Source of the DNA: Macrobrachium rosenbergii | Lineage: Eukaryota > Arthropoda > Malacostraca > Decapoda > Palaemonidae | Reading direction: 5' to 3' | DNA length: 64,000 nt | Assembly (NCBI RefSeq): GCF_040412425.1 | Contig: NC_089777.1 | Span: 33,035,037-33,099,036 of the forward strand | Shown: positions 53,179-63,613 of the stretch, in pieces | Numbering within the stretch: position 1 is the first letter of the stretch | Layout of the letters: the number at the start of each line of letters is the position of its first letter | Position numbers and translations under genes: made by a program | The notes under the pieces: model-generated | What the model saw: only the letters and a program-made list of their open reading frames with translations | Databases searched by the model: none | Told to the model about the DNA's origin: nothing

Positions 53179-55262
53179 AGTAATTCTAAGCCCGCTGTCC
53201 GCGGTGAGGTAGCCTATGGCGGTTGACGTTTTTCTATAGAACTTTACCTGCTGAACAAGAATTTCAAGTAAAATTTTTGTTGGTCGGCTGTAACTAAAGC
53301 GTAATTGACACTTGAAGACTGCACACCGGTACCATGGGTCCCCTGCACTGGCGCATACAGCTCAAGGGTAACTTACAGTTTAGCTGCAGCCGACAGGCAA
53401 AATGTTACCCTAAACTCATGTAAAGCAAGCAAAGCAACACTGAAAAACGTCAAATGCCACAGGCTACCTCAACTCCACACTAACCGTTGCTTGCGATCGG
53501 GGCGAAGAAACATAAACGGTAAACAAATCTGCCATCTTGGGTTACGTAACCACTAGGGAGCCATATGTTCAGCAGGGGGCCGGGGGGGAAGGTGGGGTAC
53601 TGCACAAAAGGTACCAATTGGTAAAGTGACGTAGGACTTGTGTAGAAACATGGCGGTAAATGACAGTTACCCAAAAAATAATAACGCTCCTACATGAAAA
53701 GCACTAAAACCTAATAACACCAAAACACAGGTGCCTAACTACCTAATAATAAAGGATAGTTTAGGAACCTTACCTTAAAGGGGTGGAGGGTACAATTCAG
53801 CCGCCGCCTTTACGAACGCGTGGAACCTTGTCTTTGGGTCATCAAAGTGGATTTTAAAATAGGCCACTGCCAAGTACCCCACAAAGTTGTACCTCCTACG
53901 GCGGTACCTAGGCGTCGTCTCATGAAGTTCCCTCCACCTCCTCTCAATAGTATTTGTATGCGCACCAGTTACTGGGTCCACAAAGTTCATGGAGTGATTG
54001 ATGGTTGTGTACGTACCTTCGTCCTTCAGGCAGTCATAAGCTCTCCAGCAATCAGATACAATAGTTGTCCCCGGTACAATGTAGTCCTTATAACTAAGGT
54101 AGCAATTGACACAGGTAAGTGGCAAATTGCCCTTGGTTACAGGCTCAGAGGAGCGGGAGGTTCCGGGGGTGCGTTCGCCATCGTGCTGGGTTGAAGAGTG
54201 AGTGAACTGTGCCGGTGAACTGCACTGGAACAGGGTAGGAAGGATGATGATGGGGGGGCTAAAAGTGTATTTCTGCTTTCAGTTTTGGGGTAGCGGAACA
54301 GCGCTGCGCGCCTTATCCGCAATTTTTAAAATAATCTGGCAGGCTCGTATGCTCTGGCAAGTGGTAATGTTGTGCTGCATGCGCCAACCACAGGGCTTAC
54401 AAAATATGTAAAAAGAAGGTTTCTGTTAATGTCACTGAGAGAAAGTGGTAGTGAAACGTCCTGCAAGACCTTTCTCCTCCTACCCCATATACATGCTTCA
54501 GGTGTCTGCCAACAAATGTAAAGTAATTTTGTAAGTTATTTATGGTAAAATCACGTTGCGAGGAGATGTCAATATATTTGTGAACGGAAAAGTACTGGAA
54601 GAAGGTTGTAGGCACAAGCTACAACGAATAGGAAACTGTTGTAAAACAGTTGAGCAAAAGGAATACATGTAACTGAGTTTATGTATCCCCCAAATTCTCC
54701 ACCTGGGTGAAATGTAATGTTAGGGTAACGTTGCAACGTGATTGGTTGGCTACAGCCACCCGCCAAAAAACCCACCAACTACACTCTCAGTTGGAGGCAT
54801 TGGATGAACCTAAAGCTCCCCTGTAAGACCGCGCATGCATGACATGGCCTGGAATCAGTAGTAGTAGTGATAAGTGAAAAGTGCCTTTGTAACGGCTCGC
54901 ACTGTCCATTTATTCCCCCTTATTTTTACGCTTGTTTTTCGTGTTCCAAATGACATATATAACTGGAAATACAACAATAAGTTGCCCAAACCTTTTCCCA
55001 AGTTATTTACCCCACCCAGAACCCCGGATTCCCAACGGGTCCCCCTCTCCGTGAGCTATTCTCGAAAGTGTTTTACCCACCCAGGACCCAGATTCCCAAG
55101 CGGTCTCCCTTACCGTCGCCTACAGTTCTCAGGTAATTTACAGCTTAATTACAGCCAACCGACAAAATATTACTTTAAATTCTTGTTCAGCAAGTAAAGT
55201 TCTATAGAAAAATGTCAACTGCCATAGCCTAGTCCACTGCAGACAGCCGGCTTAGATCTACC
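53179..55262 (-). mobile_element. Nested Merlin copy, opposite orientation, internally deleted
   Basis: The ends AGTAATTCTAAG (53179) and CTTAGATCTACC (55262) are the same two termini as the outer element, swapped. The host element's ATAAGG(A/G)G appears on both sides (53173-53180 and 55263-55270), with two terminal bases apparently lost on the left. Its sequence is the reverse complement of the outer element over almost its whole length except for one deletion of about 836 bp. Together the two form a palindrome of nearly 5 kb. Confidence 0.85.
53775..54181 (-). pseudogene. Deleted Merlin transposase in the nested copy
   Basis: The start of exon 1 is joined directly to the last part of exon 3. 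The residues after YLSYKD run on as YIVPGTTIVSDCW, so the first catalytic Asp and both introns are gone. The junction (54085-54089, complement AAGGA) is a 5-bp sequence found at both deletion ends in the outer copy (56098-56102 and 56934-56938). A 1-base loss just after the ATG at 54181 also ends the normal frame after about 14 codons. The second Asp and the Glu motif remain. No active enzyme is possible. Confidence 0.88.
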
Positions 55263-56004
55263 ATAAGGGGGAATAAATGGACAGCGCTAGCCATTACAAA
55301 GGCACTTTTCATGTATCACTACTACTGCTGATTCCAGGCCATGTTATGCATGCTCGGTCTTACAGGGGAGCTTTCGGTTCATCCAATGCCTCCAACTGAG
55401 AGAGTAGTTGGTGGGTTTTTTGGCGGGTGGCTGTACCCAACCAATCACGTTGCAACATTACCCCAACATTACGTTTCACCCGGGTGGAGAATTTGGGGAA
55501 TACATGCACCAGTTACATGTATTCCTTTTGCTCAACTGTTTTATAACCGTTTCCTATTCGTTGTAGCTTGTGCCTGTAACCTTCTTCTAGTACTTTTCCG
55601 TTCACAAATATATTGACGTCTCCTCGCAACATGATTTTACCATAAATAACTTACAAAATTACTTTACATTTGTTGGCAGACACCTGAAGTATGTATATGG
55701 GGTAGGAGGAGAAGGGTCTTGCAGGACGTTTTGCTACCACTTTCTGTCAGTGACGTTTAACAGAAACCTTTGTTTTACTTATTTTGTAAGCCCTGTGGTT
55801 GGTGCGCACAGCGCAATGTTACCGCTTGCCAGAGCATATGAGCTTGCCAGATTATTTTAAAAAATGCGGATAAGGTGCGCAGCGCCGTTCCGCCACCCCA
55901 AAACTGAAAGCAGAAATACACTTTTAGCCCCCCCAACTTCATCCTTCTTACCCTGTTCCGGTGCAGTTCACTGGCACAGTTCACTCACTCTTCAACCCAG
56001 CACA

Positions 56005-57251
56005 ATGGCGGACGCCACCCCCGGAACCTCCCGCTCCTCTGAGCCTGTAACCAAGGGCAATTTGCCACTTACCTGTGTCAATTGCTACCTTAGTTATAAG
56101 GATTTCTCTTCACATTACTCAGGGCATTATGAGTACCTAATACAATTCTCCCAAGACCACGGCCTTTTGAGGAAACAAGCCTTTTGCCCTCACTGTGGCA
56201 AGGAGTGTAGGCTTGACCTGCAGAAGGTGGCGTTCAGGTTACTTAGTTACACCTTACCTGTTGATTTTTACATCTAACTGCAATGCAGTTTTCAAAACTA
56301 CAGTAGGCTAAAATATTCCTTAGAGAGCAATACCATTGGTTGTGTACGTTCATTATGTTTTCATTTTTTGAGGGTTGTAACGAGTAATTTGCTTTTTTCC
56401 CTTACTTTCAGGTGTGACAGGTCGTATGCCCCACGCCAGAAGCAGAAGAGGAGAAGGTGTAATTACTACCTCTCATTGTTGAAGGGCACCTGGTCTTCTG
56501 GGTCCCTCATGGATGTTGAGACTGTCCTCTTCTTCACTTACGTTTATGTTAGTGACTTCTATAACTATAGGGTTGGGAGGACAGAACTAGCTTTAAGTGA
56601 CGTGGCTATTAATGACTGGTCCAGCTACTGCAGGGAAGTAAGTTTTTTGGGGTTTATTTTTTTCAGTGGATGGTTTTGTGATCAACCTTTATTCACTTCC
56701 CTAACCGAATTTTTGGTTTCAGGTCATAGTACATTGGTGTATCCGGCAGAAGAAGCAAATAGGTGGCCCCGGTACAACTGTTGAGATTGACGAAGCAAAG
56801 TTTGGCAAGCGCAAGTACAATGCAGGCAGGGTCATTGAAGGTCAGTGGGTTTTTGGTGGTGTCTGAAGCAGACCACACAGTTTTTTTGGTGCCAGTTGAC
56901 AACAGAAGTAGTGCGACTTTGCTTGCCGTCATCAAGGACTACATTGTACCTGGGACAACTATTGTATCTGATTGCTGGAGAGCTTATGACTGCCTGAAGG
57001 ATGAAGGCTACGCACACTTAACCGTCAATCACTCAATGAACTTTGTGGACCCAGTAACTGGTGCTCATACAAATACTATTGAGAGGAGGTGGAGGGAACT
57101 TCGTGTGACGATGCCTAGGTACAGCCGTAGGAGGTACAACTTCGTTGGGTACTTGGCAGTAGCCTATTTTAAAATCCACTTTGATGACCTGAAGACGAGG
57201 CTCCACGCGTTCGTAAAGGCGGCAGCTGAATTATACCCTCCACCCCTTTAA
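56005..57251 (+). pseudogene. Merlin (IS1016/IS1595-like) DDE transposase, three exons, one frameshift
   Basis: Would encode the enzyme that cuts and pastes this element. Exons are 56005-56237, 56412-56637 and 56723-57251. The introns (174 and 85 bp) have GT..AG borders (donor GTAAGT for the second, acceptors CTTTCAG and GTTTCAG), and the phases join exactly. Exon 1 has two cysteine clusters, LTCVNC and CPHCGKEC, like the N-terminal zinc-binding part of the ISXO2/IS1595 family. Exon 3 carries the DDE core: Asp in VEIDEAKFGK (GAC 56789-56791), Asp in IVSDCWRAY (GAT 56970-56972) and Glu in NTIERRWREL (GAG 57081-57083). Total length is 988 bases, one more than 329 codons, and a single extra base near 56861 (before an in-frame TGA at 56864) is the only break seen. 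It is therefore either a young pseudogene or a sequencing error in an intact gene. Confidence 0.88.
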
Positions 57252-57846
57252 GGTAAGGTTCCTAAACTATCCTTCTTTATTATTAGGTAGTTAGGTCACC
57301 TGTGTTTTGGTGTTATTAGGTTTTAGTGCTTTTCATGTAGGAGTGTTGTTAGTTTTTGGGTAACTGTTATTTACCGCCACGTTTCTACAGAAGTCATACG
57401 TCACTACCAACTCGTACCTTTTGTGCAGTACCCCACCTTCCCCTGCTGGACATATGGCTCCCTAGTGGTTACGTAACCCAAGATGGCAGATTTGTTTCCC
57501 GTTTACATTTCCTTGCCCCGATCGCAAGCAACGGTTAGTGTGCAGTTGAGGTAGCCTGTGGCATTTGACATTTTTCAGTGTTGCTTTGCTTGCTTTACAT
57601 GAGTTTAGGGTAACATTTTGCCTGTCGGCTGCAGCTAAACTGTAATTTACCCTTGAGCTGTATGCGCCAGTGCAGGGGACACATGGTACCGGTGTGCAGT
57701 CTTCAAGTGTCAATTACGCTTTAGTTACAGCTGACCGACAAAATTTTACTTGAAATTCTTGTTCAGCAGGTAAAGTTCTATAGAAAAAATGTCAATGCCA
57801 TAGGCTACCTCACTGCGGACAGCGGGCTTAGAATTACCATGGCTTG

Positions 57847-58635
57847 TTGTGCGCTCTTAAGTTATTGTCATTTCTGTGCCTACTTGCAACTCTTGTTGAT
57901 TAGAGGGAGGGGGTTTAGTATTGTGTTTGTGTTGTTGTAATCAGGGTGTGTGATAGGTAGTAGTAAGTTTTCCCATGGGTTCCATTGTGTCTGACTAGAG
58001 TGTGTTGGTGTGACATTTGACAGCACATTTCAAGAGGTCAGCCAGATATTTTGGGGTATATTTATACTGTCAATAAGCAAGGAGTACTGTTCCCTTTTAT
58101 GCAAGGAGGGTGTTTGTGTATTCCCATGAACTGTTTGACGCCGTGCAAGTGCATGTAGAGTCTGTATCACAGTGTAATAGTATAAGGCAATAGTGTAATA
58201 GTATAAGGCATTAACTATGGAGTATGAAGGGTACTGTTCATTGCAGTTATTAACTAGCCTATTTGTACCAGATATAGAGCAATTAATTTCCCATGGTGCC
58301 ACATTTATGTGTTATTTGATTTATAGGTACTCTTGTATGGTCTAATTTTGTATGTCGTGTAAATTGATTCAAACTGGGCCACCTGTAGCCCTAAATATCA
58401 TTAAGCATTGTCAGCAGTGCTTCCATTTTTATTATATACACTTGTCATTTTGTAATATACTAATAACTGGTTTAATAGTAATTTAGCTTTTTATTTTTTA
58501 TAAAAGGATCGTGTTTGCTCACACCTCCATACTCAAACCTTTGAGATCACCAGTACATCAGGTTAGAACAAACCAGTAACGAGATTTCCTTTTTAGTTGG
58601 TATTTACACAAGATGGGTTTGTGTTGTGGTCTGGT
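57847..58635. other. Non-coding interval
   Basis: No credible ORF. A short duplication (GTGTAATAGTATAAGGCA twice at 58170-58211) is the only structure seen. It may include further, unrecognisable Gypsy remnant. Confidence 0.4.
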
Positions 58636-59097
58636 CTAATGACACCCACACTTGAATATCCTTAACTGAAGATATCTGACAAGTTGGGAAGTGGTTAGTG
58701 GTTGGGCTGTGTTTGTAGGTTGAATTGCATGTATTGTCTGGAGTGGAGAGACCCAGGGGCTAGAGACTTTTGGTACAGGGTGCTCTATTCCATTTCCTTG
58801 AAGGCCTTCTGCATGGTAGGCAGTGGAATTTTGAGTAAATATGAGGCCTGTTGTCTTGTGGTGGTAGTGCTTTGAAGAGATCATAGTGATCTGCCTGAGT
58901 TCAAGCTTGAAGACATTGGGAAACTCCTGCAGGAGGGGGTGTAAGTCTATGGGACCTAGCAAAGAGATGGGCAGCTAATTGTGGCTCATAGGTTAAAGCT
59001 ATCTGGAAGGAGGTAAAGTCCAAAAGGCAGCAATGAATGACTTCTTGCGAGCTGAAGTTTCTGAGGTAGTTTGTGCCAAAGAACCACTTCTAGATAA
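58636..59097 (-). pseudogene. Ty3/Gypsy pol relic: protease-RT linker and start of RT
   Basis: On the minus strand near 59077 a frame reads GTNYLRNF..CCLLDFTSFQ, corresponding to the GADFLRxF..LLDxTSF block after the Gypsy protease. Then 58962-58636 has LLQEFPNVFKLELRQ, a KTTG block and SSPWVSPL, the conserved N-terminal approach to the reverse transcriptase (usual form LLxEFPDVF .. HHIxTTG .. ASSPWASPL). The following DGSWRxCxDYR-type block is not recognisable. Frame changes and lost residues show long decay. It lies downstream of the protease relic at 60318-60058, as expected for one minus-strand pol gene. Confidence 0.7.
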
Positions 59098-59105
59098 CAG
59101 AAATG

Positions 59106-60049
59106 GGTAGATCTAAGTAGTAGCTCCTGGGCATTGATTTTCCTTGTAACTTCATTTTTTCTACAGTTTTTTGGTTGCTAATTATGGATTTATCTAATTA
59201 ACCCCCCTGAAGTCCATCCAACAAGGGGTTTCCATATGTGATCTTCACAAGACAGAGCATGGAACGGTTTGGAACGGTTCATATCCCGTCCAGCAAGTGC
59301 AATAACTTGTTAACGTATGGGTACCCCCCCATACCAGTACTAAACACGGCGAAATGCATTTAACTCCCTCCTTTTGGCGAATGGCTCCCTCTTGTTTTTC
59401 CCCTCCAGATGGCGCCTCCCCAACATAAACATGCCCGCTCAATTTCTGTGTTCTCCCCAGGGGCGTCATTTCAGAATTTTGTTGTTGTTGGGGCGGGGGG
59501 CAAAGGTGGATTGGCCGGCGAAGTGAGCCTAATCAGCTGAATTTTTTTTTATTTAAGGCTATTTTATGTGTTTTTGAAGCCACATGAGCAAGGTATTTCA
59601 GCAAAAATTGTATACTTCCACTACTATATGTTTTATCTCATCATCACTGGTAGCTGGTAGACAGACAAAGATCAAGAAACATAATATTTCAGAGAAATTT
59701 TATATATTTATGATTGCACATTTAAAAAGAAAAGAAAACATGATGTTACTTCTTGGGGCTTGGGGTGAGGGGGCCAAGTTGAGGCTTTTGGGGGGCAACT
59801 TTGGTTGGGGGTGGCCAAGTTGAGTCTTGAGGGGCAGTTGACCCCCACCCTCCCAAATGACGCACCTGGTTTTCCCCACCCAAAACCCTGAATTCTCACT
59901 GTTCCCCCTTACTGTTGAGTAGAGTTAGGGCTCAAATAACAGTTGGCCAACAACAGACAAACTCACCGCCAGTATCAGAAGCCCTAAAAGTGTAGAAGAA
60001 ACCAGTTTCCAAGGTAAAAACAGGCACAGAGCTAGTACTTAGAATTACC
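59106..60049. mobile_element. Merlin-type MITE inserted in the Gypsy relic, with 8-bp duplication
   Basis: The ends GGTAGATCTAAG and CTTAGAATTACC are flanked by perfect CAGAAATG repeats (59098-59105 and 60050-60057). The left half is inverted in the MITE at 60421-60814. About 419 bp of its length is a hAT-type insertion plus duplication, so the original element was about 525 bp. Confidence 0.92.
59458..59868. mobile_element. hAT-type MITE nested in the Merlin MITE
   Basis: Inverted ends CAGGGGCGTCATTT and AAATGACGCACCTG are flanked by GTTCTCCC (59450-59457) and GTTTTCCC (59869-59876), a 7/8 match. It is 411 bp with a G-rich right half and no transposase. Confidence 0.85.
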
Positions 60050-60057
60050 CAGAAATG

Positions 60058-60318
60058 ACTTGAGTCCCAATTATGTTTTATTCCTTTTAGTTGAAGGGTA
60101 AGGGTCCAGTGGCTATATGATGTTATAGGGCTGCTATTGGCAGTCACTAGAACGCTTGTCTGGTGGTAGTCTTTTGATTTGAGCAGCACAGACCTGAAGG
60201 CACCCCTGTCAACCAGCAACCTCTTGCCAGAGGTGAGGTCAGTGATTGGCAAAGCATATTTTGAGATTGTTTTCTTATGTATAACTTTTCCCAGCACCAT
60301 TTTTTGTTGCAGTGCCAT
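60058..60318 (-). pseudogene. Ty3/Gypsy retropepsin-like relic
   Basis: The minus-strand frame contains ITDLTSGKRLLVDRGAFRSV, followed by VTANSSPITSY and LTLQLKG. This follows the order of a Gypsy aspartic protease: a beta strand, the (F/L)LVDTGA active-site box, then AANGxxIxTYG. The catalytic D-T-G reads D-R-G, so it would be inactive. The frame is cut at 60057 by the Merlin MITE and continues, out of frame, at 59097. Confidence 0.75.
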
Positions 60319-60420
60319 ATAAAAAAAAAATACACTAATTTTCTCTTACATTCTAGATACATTAACAGAGTATTCTATATACAGTATGTTGATTTTGGAC
60401 ATGTTTAGTTTGCAGGAAAG

Positions 60421-60814
60421 GGTAATTCTATATATTAGCTCTGCGCCTGTTTTTACCTTTTCAACTGGTTTTTTCTACACTTTTAGGGGTTCCTGGTGGT
60501 GCACCTGTTTGTCAGCCAAATGGAATTTCCCTTCACCGTGTTTAGTACTGGCCTTGGGGGTTGGGTACCCATAATTTAAGTTATTGCACCTGCCGGACGG
60601 GATATGAACCGTTCGAAACAGACTTACCCGTCCTCAGTCTTGTGAAGATCGCGTATGGAAACCCCTTGTTGGTTGGACTTCAGGGGTTAATTACAGGTTA
60701 ATTACACTAGAGCGCCAAAAATTAAAGGTAAATTCATAATTAGCAACCAAACAACTGTGGAAAAAGTAAAGTTAGAAGGCATTCACGGCCACGGAGCTGC
60801 TATATAGTTCTACC
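60421..60814. mobile_element. Merlin-type MITE with perfect 8-bp duplication
   Basis: The ends GGTAATTCTATA and TATAGTTCTACC are flanked by CAGGAAAG on both sides (60413-60420 and 60815-60822). It is 394 bp and inverted with respect to 59106-60049, so the pair can form a long stem (CAAGGGGTTTCCATA region against its complement near 60660). Confidence 0.93.
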
Positions 60815-60822
60815 CAGGAAAG

Positions 60823-61982
60823 TTTGTTGATAAAATGTTACTAAACTTTTATTCATTTATTTTGCATAAAATTTTTTCATGTTTTACATGGTTCTTTTTT
60901 AAGGTAATTCCTGGTTCCCCAGGTGATCAGAATTATGTAATTTCTGGCTAGTGGTATTGCAGAGAGTAGGCTCAAATGTTTGAGTGAGGGCTGAAGAGCA
61001 TTTTATATATGTAACTAGTTTCAGAGACCGGATAGATGCAAGTTTTCAAGTTGCATTCCCTACAAAAGTGAAGAGCCCTCTAATTCGTAAGGTATTTTGG
61101 CTTAATAGTGAGGCAGAACCAGTAGACTGTCATTAGCATGACTGATCATTTACTGCTCCAGGCAAAAAATAATTAGATGAATGTATGGATATATAAATGT
61201 TAGTCTTGAGGGGCCAGTGGCTCTTGATGAGTAATAGAGTATTAACCTTGCCTAGATAGAACTGTTGACATCACTTAGGGAGAGTTGTCTTTTGTTTTTT
61301 ACAACTCAAAAGTTTTAAAGTAATGGGAACAGTAGTGCTTATATTTATCCTATAAAGTAGCTCCAGCTCGGCAGTCAGTAGTTATTTTCATCTCTTTAAC
61401 CAGGAAGTGTTTAAGGCCATTGCGAAAGATGTCTCGGATTAAGGGAATAGCAAATTCTTATTAGTCTTTGTAGTCTTCTCTCAAGCATCCTGGGCCTGCA
61501 ATTATCAGCACAGGAGCTCCTCTCGGAATATCAACCTAACAGGCATGGGTCCAAGTACAAGTACTTGTGCTTGGACTTGGCCTAAAGTGCAAAGTTTTAC
61601 ATACGTAACTTACCCAGTAATTACTGTACTTTGCAAGGAGTTTCTAACTCGACGGCAGCTTCAATTTTGAAATTTGCAGTAGCGATAGTTTTTTGTTTAT
61701 GTTGGTGACTAACCCCCCACTTTCGGGATGAAGAGAGAAACAACTAAGCCAAGAGCTCCACTTTTGTTTCTGCTGGCTTAACTGCAGCACAGCTTTAAGA
61801 ATAGCAGCTAGATTTTGTTTTTTGGCTTGAAAGTCTTGCCATTTGGTGATGTATTTTTGGCTCAGTTGCCTTTGGATTTGTATTGTTTGACTGATTTATG
61901 TAGTACTTTTCCCAATTTTGACTATTGTTCTCTCAGGAGATTGACTCAATTTTATTTCGACTCTGTAAGCTAGTAATTATGT
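60823..61982. other. Presumed 5' region of the retrotransposon to the right
   Basis: No credible ORF. A 28-bp palindrome lies at 61549-61576. The stretch from about 61430 may be the 5' UTR or terminal repeat of the gag-bearing element, but no matching second terminal repeat lies in the window. Confidence 0.35.
61549..61576. repeat. Near-perfect 28-bp palindrome
   Basis: GTCCAAG-T-ACAAGTACTTGT-G-CTTGGAC: every position pairs except one T/G pair. It lies upstream of the gag-like ORF. Confidence 0.95.
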
Positions 61983-62531
61983 ATGATTCTAGGGCATAGT
62001 TTTAGGTATTGTAGCAGAGGTTGCAATACTTGTTTGACCAAGGCATGTTATGATTCACACACCCTTTGTATGACGTGCAGAGGACAAATTTGTTCAATTG
62101 ACTTGACTTGTGAGGAATGCTGTGAATGGGACGAAGGAAAGTGGAAGACATTGACTTGTCCTCTAGCAAAATTAGAAAGGGATCGTAAGAGGAAAGCAGC
62201 TGCTAGAACTGAGGTTGAATTAGCTACTCTAGACGTGACCCAGGAATCTACCCAGGAATCTAGTGAGGTTAATATTCCTTCGCTCCCTTCTCCTGCTAAA
62301 GTAATTCCTCCTACTTCCAGCCCTCCTTCTGCACCATCAATCTCCGCTCCTGGTTCCCTCATTCCTGACCCAGATCGCTATGCCAATCTCGAATCAAAAT
62401 TCGATAGGAAGTTTGATGTTCTTGCTAACACAGTGGCACAGTTGGGTGATTCAATGTGTGTTCTCTTGGACAAATTTAGTGCAAAGTGTTCTAGCGATGT
62501 TTGTGGAGGAGGTGGCTACCCATCCCACTGA
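61983..62531 (+). CDS. Retrotransposon gag-like ORF, cysteine-rich N-terminus (probable DIRS-type)
   Basis: A 182-codon frame. Residues about 10-50 have regularly spaced Cys and His (CSRGCNTC, DSHTLCMTCRGQIC, TCEECCEWDEGKW), a zinc-binding arrangement typical of nucleic-acid-binding gag proteins. A Lys/Arg-rich patch (LERDRKRKAAAR), a Pro/Ser-rich linker and a possible short coiled segment (NLESKFDRKFDVLANTVAQL) follow. The frame stops at 62531, but gag-like coding character continues to the window end in other frames, so this is the first piece of a broken gene. DIRS-like elements are known to be common in decapods, and the downstream LxHLLKxxFKVFEVFSFLD region is of the kind I associate with them. 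No RT or tyrosine recombinase is in the window to prove the class. Confidence 0.55.
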   Translation: MILGHSFRYCSRGCNTCLTKACYDSHTLCMTCRGQICSIDLTCEECCEWDEGKWKTLTCPLAKLERDRKRKAAARTEVELATLDVTQESTQESSEVNIPSLPSPAKVIPPTSSPPSAPSISAPGSLIPDPDRYANLESKFDRKFDVLANTVAQLGDSMCVLLDKFSAKCSSDVCGGGGYPSH

Positions 62532-63613
62532 TGCTCCTAGGCAAAGGTCACTGCCATACTCTCCCAGCCCAAAGGAGGAGGTACACTGGAGGCCCAAAGG
62601 AGGAGGTACACTGGAGGCCCAAGGGAGGTCAGTGGGGTCTGCCCACGGGTATTTGCCCGTTAGTCGCACCTGTGCCATCCCAGATGTCAACCAAAGGCAG
62701 CCATTGGAAAGGTGGGCCTAGTGCCCATAATCTCTCATCCAGTTTGGGAGATTCTAGTCCTTCCCACTGGTGCCAGTGGAGATTCTCGGACGAATCTCGC
62801 CAGTTGAAAAGACGAGCGCCTCTCAGGGACGTGTCCCCTCAGGGTTACGGCAAGAGGTTCAGGGAACGATCCGGGAGTCCGCAGCCGTTGTGCAGCAAAT
62901 TGGACAGTCCCGAACGTTTCTCTCAATCAGTAGTGTTCAGACCATCTGTGTTCATCAAGAGGACTAGTTCTTCAGCAAATAAAGAACCTGTTCATGATAA
63001 TTCACGCTCATGTTTCGAGCGTCCATCTGGGATAGAGGTCGCTCTTTAGCAACTGTGCGCATGTTAGCAGCCGAGCGCTCGTTAACTTCCGAGCGCCCAG
63101 TAGAGACCGAGCATTCACTAGTAGCTGAGCGCCCAGAGGATAAGAAGCGTCCAGTAGTGCACCTGCATCGCTTGGTGCCAGAGAACTTTTCAGCTACTCC
63201 TAGATTGGACCCTTCTATGGCACCGCTGCAAAAGCAGTTAGACAACATTTTTGGCCTTCTTAAGAAGTCGACTTCTGCTGCTTCAGTAGCGCCTGAAGAT
63301 CCCTCATTGTCCCTCTCATCGGAGGAGGAAGATTTAGGACAGGGATTCCACCTCATCAGCTTATGCTGCATTACTGAATTATTTACTGGATAATTTCTCA
63401 GATTTCTTCGCTCCGACAGCCCCTTCGTCTCCAGCTTCCTCATTTATGATGAGTGATTTACCCGGGGATCCGTTGAAACTTCCCTAAGTGGTTCTATCTT
63501 CATGTCAGAAGGCTATGAGAGAAGTGGATCTCTGGCTCTCTAAGAAAAGACACCAGGGCAAGGCAATTTGTTTTAGTATTCCGCCTTTCGGCCAGGAGAT
63601 ATAGGCTAGGCCG
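62532..63613 (+). pseudogene. Broken middle part of the retrotransposon gag-like gene
   Basis: Coding character moves between frames. 62501-63049 is Ser/Arg-rich. 63010-63393 contains SLATVRMLAAERSLTSERP, with AERS/SERP/AERP-type short repeats, and LQKQLDNIFGLLKKS. From about 63350 the frame changes to SSAYAALLNYLLDNFSDFF; near 63481 it changes again to KAMREVDLWLSKK. At least three small indels are needed to read it through, so this copy is not functional unless the assembly is poor here. Confidence 0.55.
62568..62628. repeat. 25-bp tandem repeat within the gag-like region
   Basis: Two full units and one partial, each starting CCCAAAGGAGGAGGTACAC. Since 25 is not a multiple of 3, each extra unit shifts the frame, which may explain part of the disruption here. 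Confidence 0.93.

Larger units (their letters stand above)
52867..57838 (+). mobile_element. Merlin DNA transposon, interrupted by an inverted copy of itself
   Basis: The ends GGTAGATCTAAG (52867) and GAATTACC (57838) are flanked by GTGGCTTG (52859-52866) and ATGGCTTG (57839-57846), a 7/8 match and the 8-9 bp duplication length known for Merlin. Without the nested copy (about 53179-55262) the element is about 2.9 kb with long, imperfect inverted ends and a plus-strand transposase near its right end. Its sequence resumes across the insertion with only the duplicated ATAAGG block between. Confidence 0.85.

Noticed and set aside
53820..54194. Plus-strand frame of 124 codons in the left arm of the Merlin palindrome
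   Set aside because: It is the antisense of the deleted transposase, which is recognisable on the minus strand by its DDE motifs.
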